NCBI GenBank assembly: GCA_004557195.1
Contig: SFER01000006.1
Coordinates: 1-25,817, forward strand
DNA: 25,817 bases
Source of the DNA: Bacteroidales bacterium
GTDB lineage: Bacteria; Bacteroidota; Bacteroidia; Bacteroidales; Muribaculaceae
Reading direction: 5' to 3'
The notes beneath the pieces are model-generated. The model was not told where the DNA came from. It made no database searches and saw only the letters and a list, made by a program, of their open reading frames with translations. Made by a program: the position numbers and the translations under genes. Within the stretch, counting starts at the first letter, position 1. Each line of letters opens with the position of its first letter. Shown here one piece after another: positions 1 to 7,993 of the stretch.

Positions 1-71
1 ATTCAAAACCGTATCACCAAACCTACAACCACAAACTATTCTATTTCAGGTAGTTACAAGCCAAAATAAAT

Positions 72-80
72 GGGGGGGGG
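72..80 (+). repeat. G9 homopolymer tract
   Basis: Nine consecutive G residues lie in an otherwise A/T-rich stretch, about 80 bp upstream of the -33 box of the operon promoter. Runs of this length are prone to slipped-strand length change. The tract is not inside a recognisable gene. Any effect would be through upstream regulator binding or an upstream transcript, which is inference. Confidence 0.6.
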
Positions 81-99
81 TAAATGGAAGGTTTGCTTT

Positions 100-111
100 T
101 ACAAATTTGTA
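100..111. promoter_or_regulatory. Perfect 12-bp palindrome upstream of promoter
   Basis: TACAAATTTGTA is a perfect palindrome about 50 bp upstream of the -33 box. Its half-site ACAAAT is repeated at 123 and 141. This arrangement fits an operator for a dimeric regulator, but no regulator gene is in view and the binding protein is unknown. Confidence 0.35.
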
Positions 112-129
112 CAGAATTTTGAACAAATC

Positions 130-154
130 GCACGAAAAATACAAATTTTCGTGC
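130..154. promoter_or_regulatory. Inverted repeat abutting the operon promoter
   Basis: GCACGAAAA and TTTTCGTGC form a perfect 9-bp stem around a 7-nt loop, ending 6 bp before the -33 box. It could be an operator, or the terminator of a gene left of the window. A classical T-run after the stem is missing on the + strand, which weakens the terminator reading. Confidence 0.4.
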
Positions 155-160
155 ACAAAA

Positions 161-192
161 TTTGGTCGGATGGTGCCACACACTTAACTTTG
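161..192 (+). promoter_or_regulatory. Bacteroidetes primary sigma promoter (TTTG-N20-TAACTTTG)
   Basis: A TTTG -33 box at 161-164 and a TAACTTTG -7 box at 185-192 are separated by 20 nt. This fits the Bacteroides consensus TTTG-N19-21-TAnnTTTG exactly. Transcription would start near 198-200, giving a leader of roughly 220 nt before the DUF3575 gene. It is the only fully consensus promoter I found in front of the 13-gene run, so it is the probable operon promoter. Confidence 0.72.
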
Positions 193-225
193 CTAACAAG
201 AGTTTGTTTTTGTGTTTTCAAGATG

Positions 226-273
226 ATTCACAGCACGAGAGTTGGAAGCATTCACAACACGAGAGTCGGGAAT
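226..273 (+). repeat. 24-bp tandem direct repeat in the leader
   Basis: Two adjacent 24-bp copies (226-249 and 250-273) match at 19 of 24 positions and share the core CACGAGAGT. They lie just downstream of the predicted transcription start, inside the 5' leader. A paired binding site for a regulator or an RNA-binding protein is possible. The function is unknown. Confidence 0.5.
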
Positions 274-418
274 TGCATGGAGAACAATCATGAGACCGAA
301 AAAGCAAAAGAGATATCTAAAAATGCTTGTCGGAAAAGATGATGAGAAAACAGCGCTTAGACCAAAATAGTAAGAATTTGATAAAAAAAAAACGAAAGGG
401 ATAACAAGGATAATATTT

Positions 419-1876
419 ATGTCTAAAATTTTTGACATATTGAAAAGATACACGCCAAGTTTGAAAGAGTGGCATAGCGTCGCGGATTGGGGCTATGTTG
501 TGGTGGCATTTGTCATCATTTCAATCTCCGCGACGCTTAATGCCGCTCAATATCAGCAACTTGACAACTATCCCTTCGTATTCATCTCGGAACAGGAAAC
601 CGAGGCAGACCCCGTAATCACCGACTCCATCTTCAACGCAGCCGCCCGAGGCATCATTTTCAACGTCAACCGCACCGAGTTGCGTCCCGGCGAGCCGTTT
701 ATCAAGATATACAACGAGGAAATCGTGCCGATGCTGCTCTCGAAAGACCTTGTGCTCAAGGGATTGATAGTGCGCGGAGCCGCATCGCCCGAGGGACCGT
801 GGGAAAACAACCGCCGCCTCGGAATCGGGCGTACCGCACGCCTCGTTGAATTCATCAAGGCGCCCCTCGACAACGAATATTTTGCCGACGGCGACATCGC
901 CACATCGAGCATCACCGAAGACTATGAATATCTCGTGGCGTTGATGCGCGCGGCAGGCGACGAGCAAGCAGACACCGTTGCGGCGATGGTCAAGGAGTGT
1001 GGAGGCGACGAGCGCTGCTGCAAAGAGCGACTCAAAGCCCACAACGGCGGCAAAACCTGGAGACGTCTGCTCAAAGAATACTTCCCGAGCCTGCGCCAGG
1101 CGAGAGTGGTGATGTGGTTTTCGCACAAGCGCACCCTCCCGGCAATCAACAGCGGCATAACCACCACCGAATTCACCCCCGTGTGCGCTGTGCCTACAAT
1201 CCCGCAACCCGAATTCGGCATCAAGTGGACACGCCGCCACCTCATCGCATTGCGCACCAACCTGCTTCACGACTTCTTCTACATGCCCGACTTCGGCTGG
1301 GCACCGTCGATAAATGCCCAACTCGAATACTACCCCCTCGACGGGCACTACACCTACAACCTCGGCTTCACATGGAGCAATCACCGCCACTGGAACGAAC
1401 AGAAATTCTTCCAAATCCGCGACTTGCGCCTCGAGGTGCGCCGCTACTTCAAAGGCGGAGGCGAATTTATCGGTCCGTATCTCGATGTGTATGCCCACGG
1501 CAGCATCTACGGCATCGGGCTGAGCCAGCACCGCTCATGGCAGGGCGAAGGTGGCGGCGGCGGCATCGGAGCCGGCTACACAATGGCACTCAACAAGCAG
1601 AAATCGCTCCGCCTCGAGTTCTCGGTGGAGTTTGGCGCATTCTACACCCGCTACGACCCCTACGTGTATGGCAATCCCATCACCGGCGACATCACCGGCG
1701 ACAACAACAAGGATTACTACTACGACTTCATAGGCAACGCCTCGCAATTCAAGAAGCGGAACCACCAATTTTTCTGGCTTGGTCCCACCAACGCCGGAAT
1801 ACACCTCACCTACGACATCATCTACCGCAAGCGCAAGCCTGCGGGAACCATCAATCTGCAAGGAGGCATAAAATGA
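419..1876 (+). CDS. DUF3575 / OmpA-like envelope protein, first gene of pilus operon
   Basis: The 485-residue protein has an N-terminal hydrophobic export segment (about residues 27-43, ending near LNAAQ) and no lipobox. Residues about 80-150 resemble an OmpA-type peptidoglycan-associated region, with the signature GAASPEGPWENN followed by an R-T-A-R stretch. From about residue 275 to 475 there is a DUF3575-type domain, rich in aromatic alternating strands and starting at RTNLLHDFFYMPDFGW. Such proteins commonly sit next to fimbrillin genes in Bacteroidales and are presumed outer-membrane proteins. A role in pilus assembly or anchoring is inference from context. Its stop overlaps the start of the DUF5119 gene (ATGA), so the two are translationally coupled. 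An AAGGA-like stretch precedes the chosen ATG. Confidence 0.85.
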   Translation: MSKIFDILKRYTPSLKEWHSVADWGYVVVAFVIISISATLNAAQYQQLDNYPFVFISEQETEADPVITDSIFNAAARGIIFNVNRTELRPGEPFIKIYNEEIVPMLLSKDLVLKGLIVRGAASPEGPWENNRRLGIGRTARLVEFIKAPLDNEYFADGDIATSSITEDYEYLVALMRAAGDEQADTVAAMVKECGGDERCCKERLKAHNGGKTWRRLLKEYFPSLRQARVVMWFSHKRTLPAINSGITTTEFTPVCAVPTIPQPEFGIKWTRRHLIALRTNLLHDFFYMPDFGWAPSINAQLEYYPLDGHYTYNLGFTWSNHRHWNEQKFFQIRDLRLEVRRYFKGGGEFIGPYLDVYAHGSIYGIGLSQHRSWQGEGGGGGIGAGYTMALNKQKSLRLEFSVEFGAFYTRYDPYVYGNPITGDITGDNNKDYYYDFIGNASQFKKRNHQFFWLGPTNAGIHLTYDIIYRKRKPAGTINLQGGIK

Positions 1877-3054
1877 CGGCAAAAAATCGACATAGAATCG
1901 CACAAACGGCAGCCATGGCGGCAATCGCAGCCATGCTGCTCGCCCTCGGCTCCTGCATAAAGCCGCCGCTCAACCTTGCCGCAGAATCGGTGGTAATCGA
2001 CCTCCCGATTGTGGATACGGAACTTGAAGTGGTGTGGAACATCGACACCGACCTCGAAAAAGATTGGTACTACGGCTGGGACGACACCGACAAGGCGCTG
2101 TGGGGCGAGATCGGCTACACCTCGCCCACCAACTATGAGGTGCGTCGCTACTACCTCGGGCAGCAGCCCGGCGGAGCACACACCGCCGACGGATACGACG
2201 CCTTCACAATCTTCAGCAACCGTTTCCGCCGCACCTACAACTTCGGATACTACGACCTGCTCGTGTGGAGCAACATCGACTCCCCCGACGGCACCCAGGT
2301 GCTCATGGTGAACGACCGCGACCTCGACGAGGTAACAGCCTCCACCACCATAACCCGCGGACTCGCCCGCGACCCGCAAAAAGCCGAGGAAATCACCGCG
2401 CTCTACAACCAGCCGGAGATTTTCTACTCCGCCTATCCGCGCGACATTTTCATCTCGCACAGGTTTGAAGACTACGACTACTACGACGAGGAGCAGAAAG
2501 CCTACGTTAAAAACATCAAGGCTACCCTCAACCCGCTCGTATATATCTATTTGGTGCAAATCGTGCTCCACAACAACGACGGCCGCATTGTCGGCACCCT
2601 CGGCGACGGCGCCGTGTCGGCATTCGCCACAAGCACAAGCGTCAACACCGGGCACACCGGCAACACCCCCTGCATGGTGTATTACGGCACACGCTACAAG
2701 GCGGGCTGCATCGCCAACGGCGAGACCGTAGATGTGATTGGCGGCAAACTCACCACCTTCGGACTTTGCGACATGGAGCCCTTCTGGGTGAATCCCAAGG
2801 CGGAATACACCGGTTCGCGCGGCGACCTCCCCAACTACCTCTATTTCACCCTCCGATTTGCCAACGGCACCAGCAAGACAATGGTGAGCACCATAACCGA
2901 CCAGTGCCAGAAGCAGAGCCACGGTGGAATAATCACGCTGCACCTCGATTGCCGCGACATCGAAGTGCCTGACCCCGGAAGCGGCGGAGGCGGCGGTGCA
3001 TTTATCGCCGACATCGAAGACTACGAAGACGTGATTTACGACATTCCAATGTAA
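1873..3054 (+). CDS. DUF5119 lipoprotein, candidate pilus anchor or assembly factor
   Basis: This is a 393-residue lipoprotein. I chose the ATG that overlaps the previous stop because it is followed directly by a lipoprotein signal peptide ending in LALGSC (lipid Cys28). The open frame extends far upstream, but that part is out-of-frame shadow of gene 1. The body matches the DUF5119 type: acidic, aromatic, beta-rich, with a short Gly run (GSGGGGGAF) near the C-terminus. Unlike the eleven lipoproteins that follow, it has no (S/A)-R-(A/V/D) site within about 40 residues after the lipid Cys, so it would keep its lipid anchor. That makes it a candidate basal anchor analogous to FimB/Mfa2. This role is inferred, not shown. 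Confidence 0.8.
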   Translation: MTAKNRHRIAQTAAMAAIAAMLLALGSCIKPPLNLAAESVVIDLPIVDTELEVVWNIDTDLEKDWYYGWDDTDKALWGEIGYTSPTNYEVRRYYLGQQPGGAHTADGYDAFTIFSNRFRRTYNFGYYDLLVWSNIDSPDGTQVLMVNDRDLDEVTASTTITRGLARDPQKAEEITALYNQPEIFYSAYPRDIFISHRFEDYDYYDEEQKAYVKNIKATLNPLVYIYLVQIVLHNNDGRIVGTLGDGAVSAFATSTSVNTGHTGNTPCMVYYGTRYKAGCIANGETVDVIGGKLTTFGLCDMEPFWVNPKAEYTGSRGDLPNYLYFTLRFANGTSKTMVSTITDQCQKQSHGGIITLHLDCRDIEVPDPGSGGGGGAFIADIEDYEDVIYDIPM

Positions 3055-3101
3055 AACAAAATAAAAACAATAAATTTTAATCAATTTTTAATTCTTAAGT
3101 T
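3055..3101 (+). promoter_or_regulatory. A/T-rich leader in front of the major pilin candidate
   Basis: This 47-bp gap is almost pure A/T and contains two TTTTAAT copies just before the ATG. It is the second longest gap in the operon. A/T-rich, unstructured leaders favour strong translation in Bacteroides. I found no TAnnTTTG box in it, so a separate promoter is not supported from the sequence, and it may act only at translation. Confidence 0.4.
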
Positions 3102-4460
3102 ATGAAAAAATTATTTATTCTCGCAGCGGCAGCGCTTATGTTCACTGCCTGCAGCAAAGACAGCGAAGTCGTTCCTTCACAGGAGAAAAACGACAACACA
3201 GCCATCGGCTTCCAAGTCCTCAACAAAAACATGTCCCGTGCCACCTCGATGGAGTCTAACGGACACTACAACTTTGGTGTTTGGGCTTACAAAAACACTG
3301 ATAATACCCACCCAATTATGGCCAACTACCTTGTAGGATTCTTTGGTACAAATGTTGGTTACAGCAAAGATGGTGCAGATAACTCTACTCATGGAGGTTC
3401 AAATACCGGAGATGATACCGATGCATTGTCATGGTGGGGTTATGAAGGTCTCGGAAACACAGAGTATAACTGGACTTCTAATACAGGCGATCAAAAGTAT
3501 TATTTGAGCACAAATGACTTATATAAATCAAATAATGATGTACAACACCTTCGTTATTTCGACTATAGTTCAGATTATACAGAATTCTTTGCTTATGCAC
3601 CTTACATTAACAGTGCAACAGCAACACCGGCAACATTTGATTTAAGCTCAAAAACTATCACATTCCCTTTAGGTACAATGAAAGCAGGATATGATGATAC
3701 AAGTCTTTACGAGTATCTTTGCGCTTATGCAAAAGTTGAGAGGGAATATTATAAGAATGATGTACAACTCGAATTCAAACACATGAACTCTCGTATCCGC
3801 ATCGTATTCTATGAAGATATTGCAGGATATGATGTTAAAATGATAGATTTAGATGCTAATGCAGGAATTATTGCAGTACCAACTACATTTACAGGTCCAA
3901 GTACTTATACCTATGCAACAACACTTGCAAAAGAGGCAAAGGCAACCGCAACATTAGGTGCAACTTTCAGTTTCCCCAAGCCAACCGGAACTGCCTTCTA
4001 TACAGGCGCTGCCATGGATGCAATTGATGGAAATATTGGAAATAAAGCATTGGTTTTCAAGACTCCTACAGCAGACAAACTTTTAGAAGACAAAGACGTT
4101 GCAGTTAATAGTCACACCCCAAATGAGTATTATTCAGCAACTACTTATTATGGTATTCCTCACGATAGCAGCTGTGGTTTGACATTCCGCGTATCATTCC
4201 AACTCACTTCAACAACTGGCGAAGTAATTAAAGTTTATAACGCAGGTGTTCACGTTGATGCTTCGAAATGCGTTTGGGAAGCAGGTAAGAACTACACTTA
4301 TGTATTCAAGATTACAAAGAATGCAACCGGTTCTACAGGCACAACCACTCCTACAGTTGACCCGAATCCCGGTGAACAAGCACTTTATCCTATCGTATTC
4401 GATGGTATCAAAGTTGAAGACTGGACAAATGCTACAGATATTGAATACCCAATTAACTAA
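3102..4460 (+). CDS. Fimbrillin-family lipoprotein, likely major shaft pilin (FimA/Mfa1-like)
   Basis: The 452-residue precursor begins with a short lipoprotein signal (MFTAC, lipid Cys17). An S-R-A site follows with Arg at residue 46, the same number as the FimA gingipain site. An FKHMNSRIRIV strand lies near residue 224. The end has the usual closing pattern (VFKITKN, then IKVEDW and a short tail), the expected donor-strand region. There is one fimbrillin unit and no extra domain. The signal-peptide region uses codons like its neighbours, but the mature region switches to A/T-ending codons, a pattern shared only with the T9SS gene at the window's end. Together with its own leader and the 3' hairpin, this points to the most abundant subunit. 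Horizontal replacement of the mature part is an alternative explanation. Confidence 0.82.
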   Translation: MKKLFILAAAALMFTACSKDSEVVPSQEKNDNTAIGFQVLNKNMSRATSMESNGHYNFGVWAYKNTDNTHPIMANYLVGFFGTNVGYSKDGADNSTHGGSNTGDDTDALSWWGYEGLGNTEYNWTSNTGDQKYYLSTNDLYKSNNDVQHLRYFDYSSDYTEFFAYAPYINSATATPATFDLSSKTITFPLGTMKAGYDDTSLYEYLCAYAKVEREYYKNDVQLEFKHMNSRIRIVFYEDIAGYDVKMIDLDANAGIIAVPTTFTGPSTYTYATTLAKEAKATATLGATFSFPKPTGTAFYTGAAMDAIDGNIGNKALVFKTPTADKLLEDKDVAVNSHTPNEYYSATTYYGIPHDSSCGLTFRVSFQLTSTTGEVIKVYNAGVHVDASKCVWEAGKNYTYVFKITKNATGSTGTTTPTVDPNPGEQALYPIVFDGIKVEDWTNATDIEYPIN

Positions 4461-4485
4461 TTGATAGACAAGAATGGATGAAATG

Positions 4486-4513
4486 TTCTCGGGGTGGGAA
4501 ACCGCCCCGGGAA
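4486..4513 (+). terminator. GAAA-capped intercistronic hairpin after the major pilin gene
   Basis: A 12-bp stem (4486-4497 with 4502-4513, including two G-U pairs) closes a GAAA tetraloop of the GNRA class. It lies in the 64-nt gap after the pilin stop and 11 nt before the next start. Only TTT follows the stem, so it is a weak terminator at best. A partial terminator, or a 3' RNA-stability element protecting the pilin message, fits best. Either would raise pilin output relative to the downstream accessory genes. Confidence 0.65.
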
Positions 4514-4524
4514 TTTCCAAAAAA

Positions 4525-5787
4525 ATGAAGTTACAAAAAATACATATCATTGCATTTGCTGTTCTGGCTCTCTCGGCTTGCTCTATCGACAAGCACGAGG
4601 AGATTATCGACACCGAAAACCCGATGACGTTTAGCAACATCATCGACGGAGGGGAAACTCCCCTGTCGCGTGCCGCAAGCAAGCCGCTCGACAGTGGTTT
4701 CTTGGTGAGCACCTACAAACTTTTCGGCACTCCGGGCATGCAAACAGTGATGTATAAGTATGAAGCCGGACACACCTACTCGGCAGGCGAAGGACACCGC
4801 TGGAACTATGTGGGAGCAGCCGGCGCAGCACCTCTAAATCTCTACCAAACACAATACGAGCGCTACTGGGACCTCTCCGCGTTCCCCTATCGCTTCAATG
4901 CTATTTCCCCATGTCCGAAAGACGCGGGAAATAACCTTATCACCGGTTATGAGTTATCCGGAGAAAAACTCACCATCCCCGACACCGAAATCTACTATAG
5001 CCAGTCGTGCACCGACGGAGTGCTCAACCTCACCACCGAGAAAGCCATCGCCGGCGAGAAAATCATTGCGCAAGTGAGCCGCGACGCGCTGGGCGAAGAC
5101 CTCGACCTGCTCCTGCCGCAATTCAACGCCGACGGGGATGTGATAGCAAAATACACCCAAATATCAAGCAGCAGCAACCTCACCCGCTATGTGGCGTTGC
5201 CGTTTCACCATATCAACTGCAAAGTGCGCTTCGCCATCTTTAGCGAAGTGGATATGAGCAGTGTTGAGGAGCCCCTCACCATCAACAATGTAGCCATCAC
5301 CGCCTCGACAGCCGACGACGACTTCCTCTACAAGGCTTCGGGCTTCAATGCCACCGCCACCTATCTCGACGGCGACTTCAACAAGCGATGGGCAACAGAA
5401 GGATGGCGCACCCTCATCAACAACACCACCAAAACCTACGACCTCCGCAACGCCTATTCCCGCGCCAAAGCCTATTTCTTCGACCTCCCGATCACCGGCG
5501 CCAACGCAATGGACGACGGCACCCCCGGCGGTCTCCTCCAGATTCCGCAACCCGGAGTGAAACTCAACGTGAAGTTCAGCATCAACAACGAGCACTACAA
5601 CTTCCCGCTCACCTTCACCCGCAGCGACAGCACGGTGAAAACCTCGTTTGACTGGTTGATGGGCTGCCGCTACACCTATTATATAATAATAAGGAGCCTC
5701 TACCCGTTTGAGATTCAGGTAACTGCGACCATCGAGCCGTGGGTAACCGTGAAATCAAACCCGATAGACACCGACTTGGAACAATAA
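4525..5787 (+). CDS. Fimbrillin-family lipoprotein, minor subunit
   Basis: The protein has 420 residues from the ATG at 4525. The frame is open back to 4474, but that longer version would put 17 odd residues and the intercistronic hairpin inside the gene. Starting at 4525 gives a clean lipoprotein signal (ALSAC, lipid Cys19). S-R-A follows with Arg49, and an FHHINCKVRF strand lies near residue 225. The C-terminus closes with a QVTATIEPW pattern and a short tail. It has one fimbrillin unit, so it could be a minor shaft or adaptor subunit. Codons return to the G/C-ending style of the rest of the operon. Its place directly after the pilin gene resembles the position of accessory genes in Porphyromonas fim and mfa clusters. 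Confidence 0.8.
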   Translation: MKLQKIHIIAFAVLALSACSIDKHEEIIDTENPMTFSNIIDGGETPLSRAASKPLDSGFLVSTYKLFGTPGMQTVMYKYEAGHTYSAGEGHRWNYVGAAGAAPLNLYQTQYERYWDLSAFPYRFNAISPCPKDAGNNLITGYELSGEKLTIPDTEIYYSQSCTDGVLNLTTEKAIAGEKIIAQVSRDALGEDLDLLLPQFNADGDVIAKYTQISSSSNLTRYVALPFHHINCKVRFAIFSEVDMSSVEEPLTINNVAITASTADDDFLYKASGFNATATYLDGDFNKRWATEGWRTLINNTTKTYDLRNAYSRAKAYFFDLPITGANAMDDGTPGGLLQIPQPGVKLNVKFSINNEHYNFPLTFTRSDSTVKTSFDWLMGCRYTYYIIIRSLYPFEIQVTATIEPWVTVKSNPIDTDLEQ

Positions 5788-5805
5788 ACTACTCGAAATA
5801 TAAAG

Positions 5806-7971
5806 ATGAGACATTTTCAACCACATATCATAGCGCTGATACTTCCTCTACTTGCGGCGTGCAGCAAGGAGGAAATCCCCGCTATGCCCGAGACAGGCGA
5901 CAGAGCGCAGATTGAACTGTCGATGAGCGGCGGCGCCGGCTCGACAGGCATCGAGGCACGCGACGGCTTCAATGCCGCCACTCGCATCGTCATGCGCATC
6001 CACTCGACCAACGGCACAGACAACCTCTACACCCGCACTGTTGCCAAAGCCGAGGCTGCCGGAAGCAAGGAATACAGCACCGTGACTTTCACCGGTGATT
6101 ACCGCCGCTATTGGGACGATGCCCACGGCAGGGAGTCGCAACTCGCCGTGTATGCCGTGTCGCTCCCCGACCTCAACGACGAAGGCGCTCTCCCCGAGGA
6201 CATCCTCCCCCGCCCCACCCTTTCCGGCACCAAGTTGTGGGGCACCGAGGCTACGATGAACAACCAGGTGAAATGGACTCTCACCACCGACCAAACCGGC
6301 TTGGTGGCAAAGCAAGACCTCACCTATAGCAACAACATCCGCGAGACAGGAGCCAACGGCGTGTATCGCTACGACTTCGGGGCAGGCAAATATGAGCCTG
6401 AGACCTATCCCGGCGATGCCAATATCGACGATCTCAACGATGGCGTGATGCAATTTATCGCCAACCCCGGCGGCACCGGCGGCAAATTCGACCACGGACA
6501 CCTCATCTTCAAGCACTCCCTGTCACGCATCATCGTGAAACTCAAAAAGGGTGAAGGCTTTGCCGGCACATCGGCACCGTTTGAATTCACCAAGAGCGGT
6601 GAAAATGTAAAAATCAACAATATCACCCTCACCGATGAAAGCACCTATCTCGACATCACCGACGGCACATGGCACAACGCCCTGGCGGGCCAAAGCATCA
6701 AAAAGATGTCGGAACTCGCAACTCCCGATGCCGGCATCGACCGCCAACTCGTGGCGCAGGTAATCCCCGGCGACAAGTTTGCCGACGGAGGCTCCACCAA
6801 GCGCATCGAGATGGAAATCGACGATAACACCTACTATATCACCGACGCGATGCTCTACAACGCCTTCTCGAGCGCCGTTGGAGCGAAAATCGAGAGCAAC
6901 AACCTCGTTTTCGAGCAGGGAAAGGAATATGAAATCACCATCACGGTGAGCAAGAAGCGCATCGACGACATCACAGCCACCATCGTGCCGTGGAGCAATA
7001 TTGTGGGTCAGGAAATGACCGTAAACAACGCCTATATCAGCCTCGACCTCTACAACCCCACCGGCACAGCAATCAAAGGAGCCGGATATGACTTGCACAT
7101 CTACCGCAAAAACGACCCCTCGGCAGAGATTTCAATCGACGGCTCATTCAGGCACTACGATTGGTACACCGGCTACGAGGAAGGCACACTCTCTTGGAAC
7201 GCCGACCATTGGGAAACAGAATGGTTTTTCGAGAACAACAAGGCGTTCTACCACCTGCGCATGACCAATGTGGCTGCCGGAAGCGATAGCTACACCATCT
7301 CCACCGGCACGGAAGACACCTGGTGGGGCGCGCCGATGAAAAACGGAGCCTCGCTCGAATATGATTTCACCAACGACAACAAGGATCTCATCGACCCGAA
7401 AGACAACGGCGGCTACTCGTCGTCGCTCTACTGGGGCATCGGTGCCACCGAGGACCAAATAAAGATTACGATGCTCCACACCAAGTCGGACATCAACGTG
7501 GTGCTCAAAACCACCACCGGATCCGATGCCGTGAATCTCGACAATGCCGTGGTGAAGGTGGTACGCTCCTACACCGACGGCACAGTGGAACTCGGGCGTG
7601 GAATGGTGGTGCCCACAGGCTCTTTGAAAGCCGAAACAGCGCTCAACCGTCCCGGCACATACTACAAAACGCCAAGCACCGAAACAAATCCGTTCAACTT
7701 GCTATATATTCCGCAATCGCTGAAGCGCGGAAGTGCCGACAGCGACTATGTGGGGATAGAAATCCGCACTACCGACGGCAATATCTACAAGATAAACCGC
7801 CTCAGCGAGATAAATGTTGAAGGTTCAGCCACCCCCATCGACCGCTGGGTGCCCAACCACTCCTACACCTACACTTTCACCCTCACCAAGACCGGCATCA
7901 AGAACCTCACAGCCACAATCACCAATTGGAAGGAAGTGAATGCCGACGACACCCCGGTGGTAATCGAATAA
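5806..7971 (+). CDS. Two-unit fimbrillin-family lipoprotein
   Basis: This 721-residue lipoprotein (LLAAC, lipid Cys19) has an A-R-D tripeptide at Arg52, a variant of the Arg site, 33 residues after the Cys. Two fimbrillin-like units are visible. The first has FKHSLSRIIVKL near residue 235 and closes with EYEITITVSKKRIDDITATIVPW. The second starts near residue 405, has LHTKSDINVVLKTTTG near 557, and closes with YTYTFTLTKTGIKNLTATIT plus NW. Each close is the typical last-strand pattern of a fimbrillin. The protein therefore looks like two pilin-type domains fused head to tail, with one export signal and one Arg site. It could be an accessory subunit or a spacer near the tip. Confidence 0.78.
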   Translation: MRHFQPHIIALILPLLAACSKEEIPAMPETGDRAQIELSMSGGAGSTGIEARDGFNAATRIVMRIHSTNGTDNLYTRTVAKAEAAGSKEYSTVTFTGDYRRYWDDAHGRESQLAVYAVSLPDLNDEGALPEDILPRPTLSGTKLWGTEATMNNQVKWTLTTDQTGLVAKQDLTYSNNIRETGANGVYRYDFGAGKYEPETYPGDANIDDLNDGVMQFIANPGGTGGKFDHGHLIFKHSLSRIIVKLKKGEGFAGTSAPFEFTKSGENVKINNITLTDESTYLDITDGTWHNALAGQSIKKMSELATPDAGIDRQLVAQVIPGDKFADGGSTKRIEMEIDDNTYYITDAMLYNAFSSAVGAKIESNNLVFEQGKEYEITITVSKKRIDDITATIVPWSNIVGQEMTVNNAYISLDLYNPTGTAIKGAGYDLHIYRKNDPSAEISIDGSFRHYDWYTGYEEGTLSWNADHWETEWFFENNKAFYHLRMTNVAAGSDSYTISTGTEDTWWGAPMKNGASLEYDFTNDNKDLIDPKDNGGYSSSLYWGIGATEDQIKITMLHTKSDINVVLKTTTGSDAVNLDNAVVKVVRSYTDGTVELGRGMVVPTGSLKAETALNRPGTYYKTPSTETNPFNLLYIPQSLKRGSADSDYVGIEIRTTDGNIYKINRLSEINVEGSATPIDRWVPNHSYTYTFTLTKTGIKNLTATITNWKEVNADDTPVVIE

Positions 7972-7993
7972 CACGCAAAAACAGCAACAAGAT

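Larger units (their letters stand above)
1..418. other. A/T-rich upstream control region and leader
   Basis: No credible gene is seen here. The stretch holds a G9 run at 72-80, a 12-bp palindrome at 100-111, a 9-bp-stem inverted repeat at 130-154, a consensus Bacteroidetes promoter at 161-192, a 24-bp tandem repeat at 226-273 and an A10 run at 383-392. All of these lie upstream of the first gene of the long pilus operon, so this is its likely control region. The motif ACAAAT recurs at 101, 123 and 141, with a near copy at 155. A 90-codon open frame across this stretch runs through the promoter and looks spurious. Confidence 0.7.

Noticed and set aside
70..342. 90-codon + strand frame upstream of gene 1
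   Set aside because: It starts at the G9 tract, runs through the promoter and the leader repeat, and shows no protein-like pattern.
521..1531. Long - strand open frames opposite the pilus genes (also at 1822-3084, 12030-13310 and 16952-18391)
   Set aside because: These mirror the codon bias of the + strand genes, lack signals or known domains, and each lies fully opposite better supported genes.
997..1872. Upstream extension of the DUF5119 frame inside gene 1
   Set aside because: Arg/His/Pro-rich shadow translation of gene 1; the ATG at 1873 gives a clean lipoprotein signal and couples to the previous stop.
4474..4524. Earlier start for gene 4
   Set aside because: It would place the strong hairpin inside the gene and add 17 residues before a complete signal peptide.
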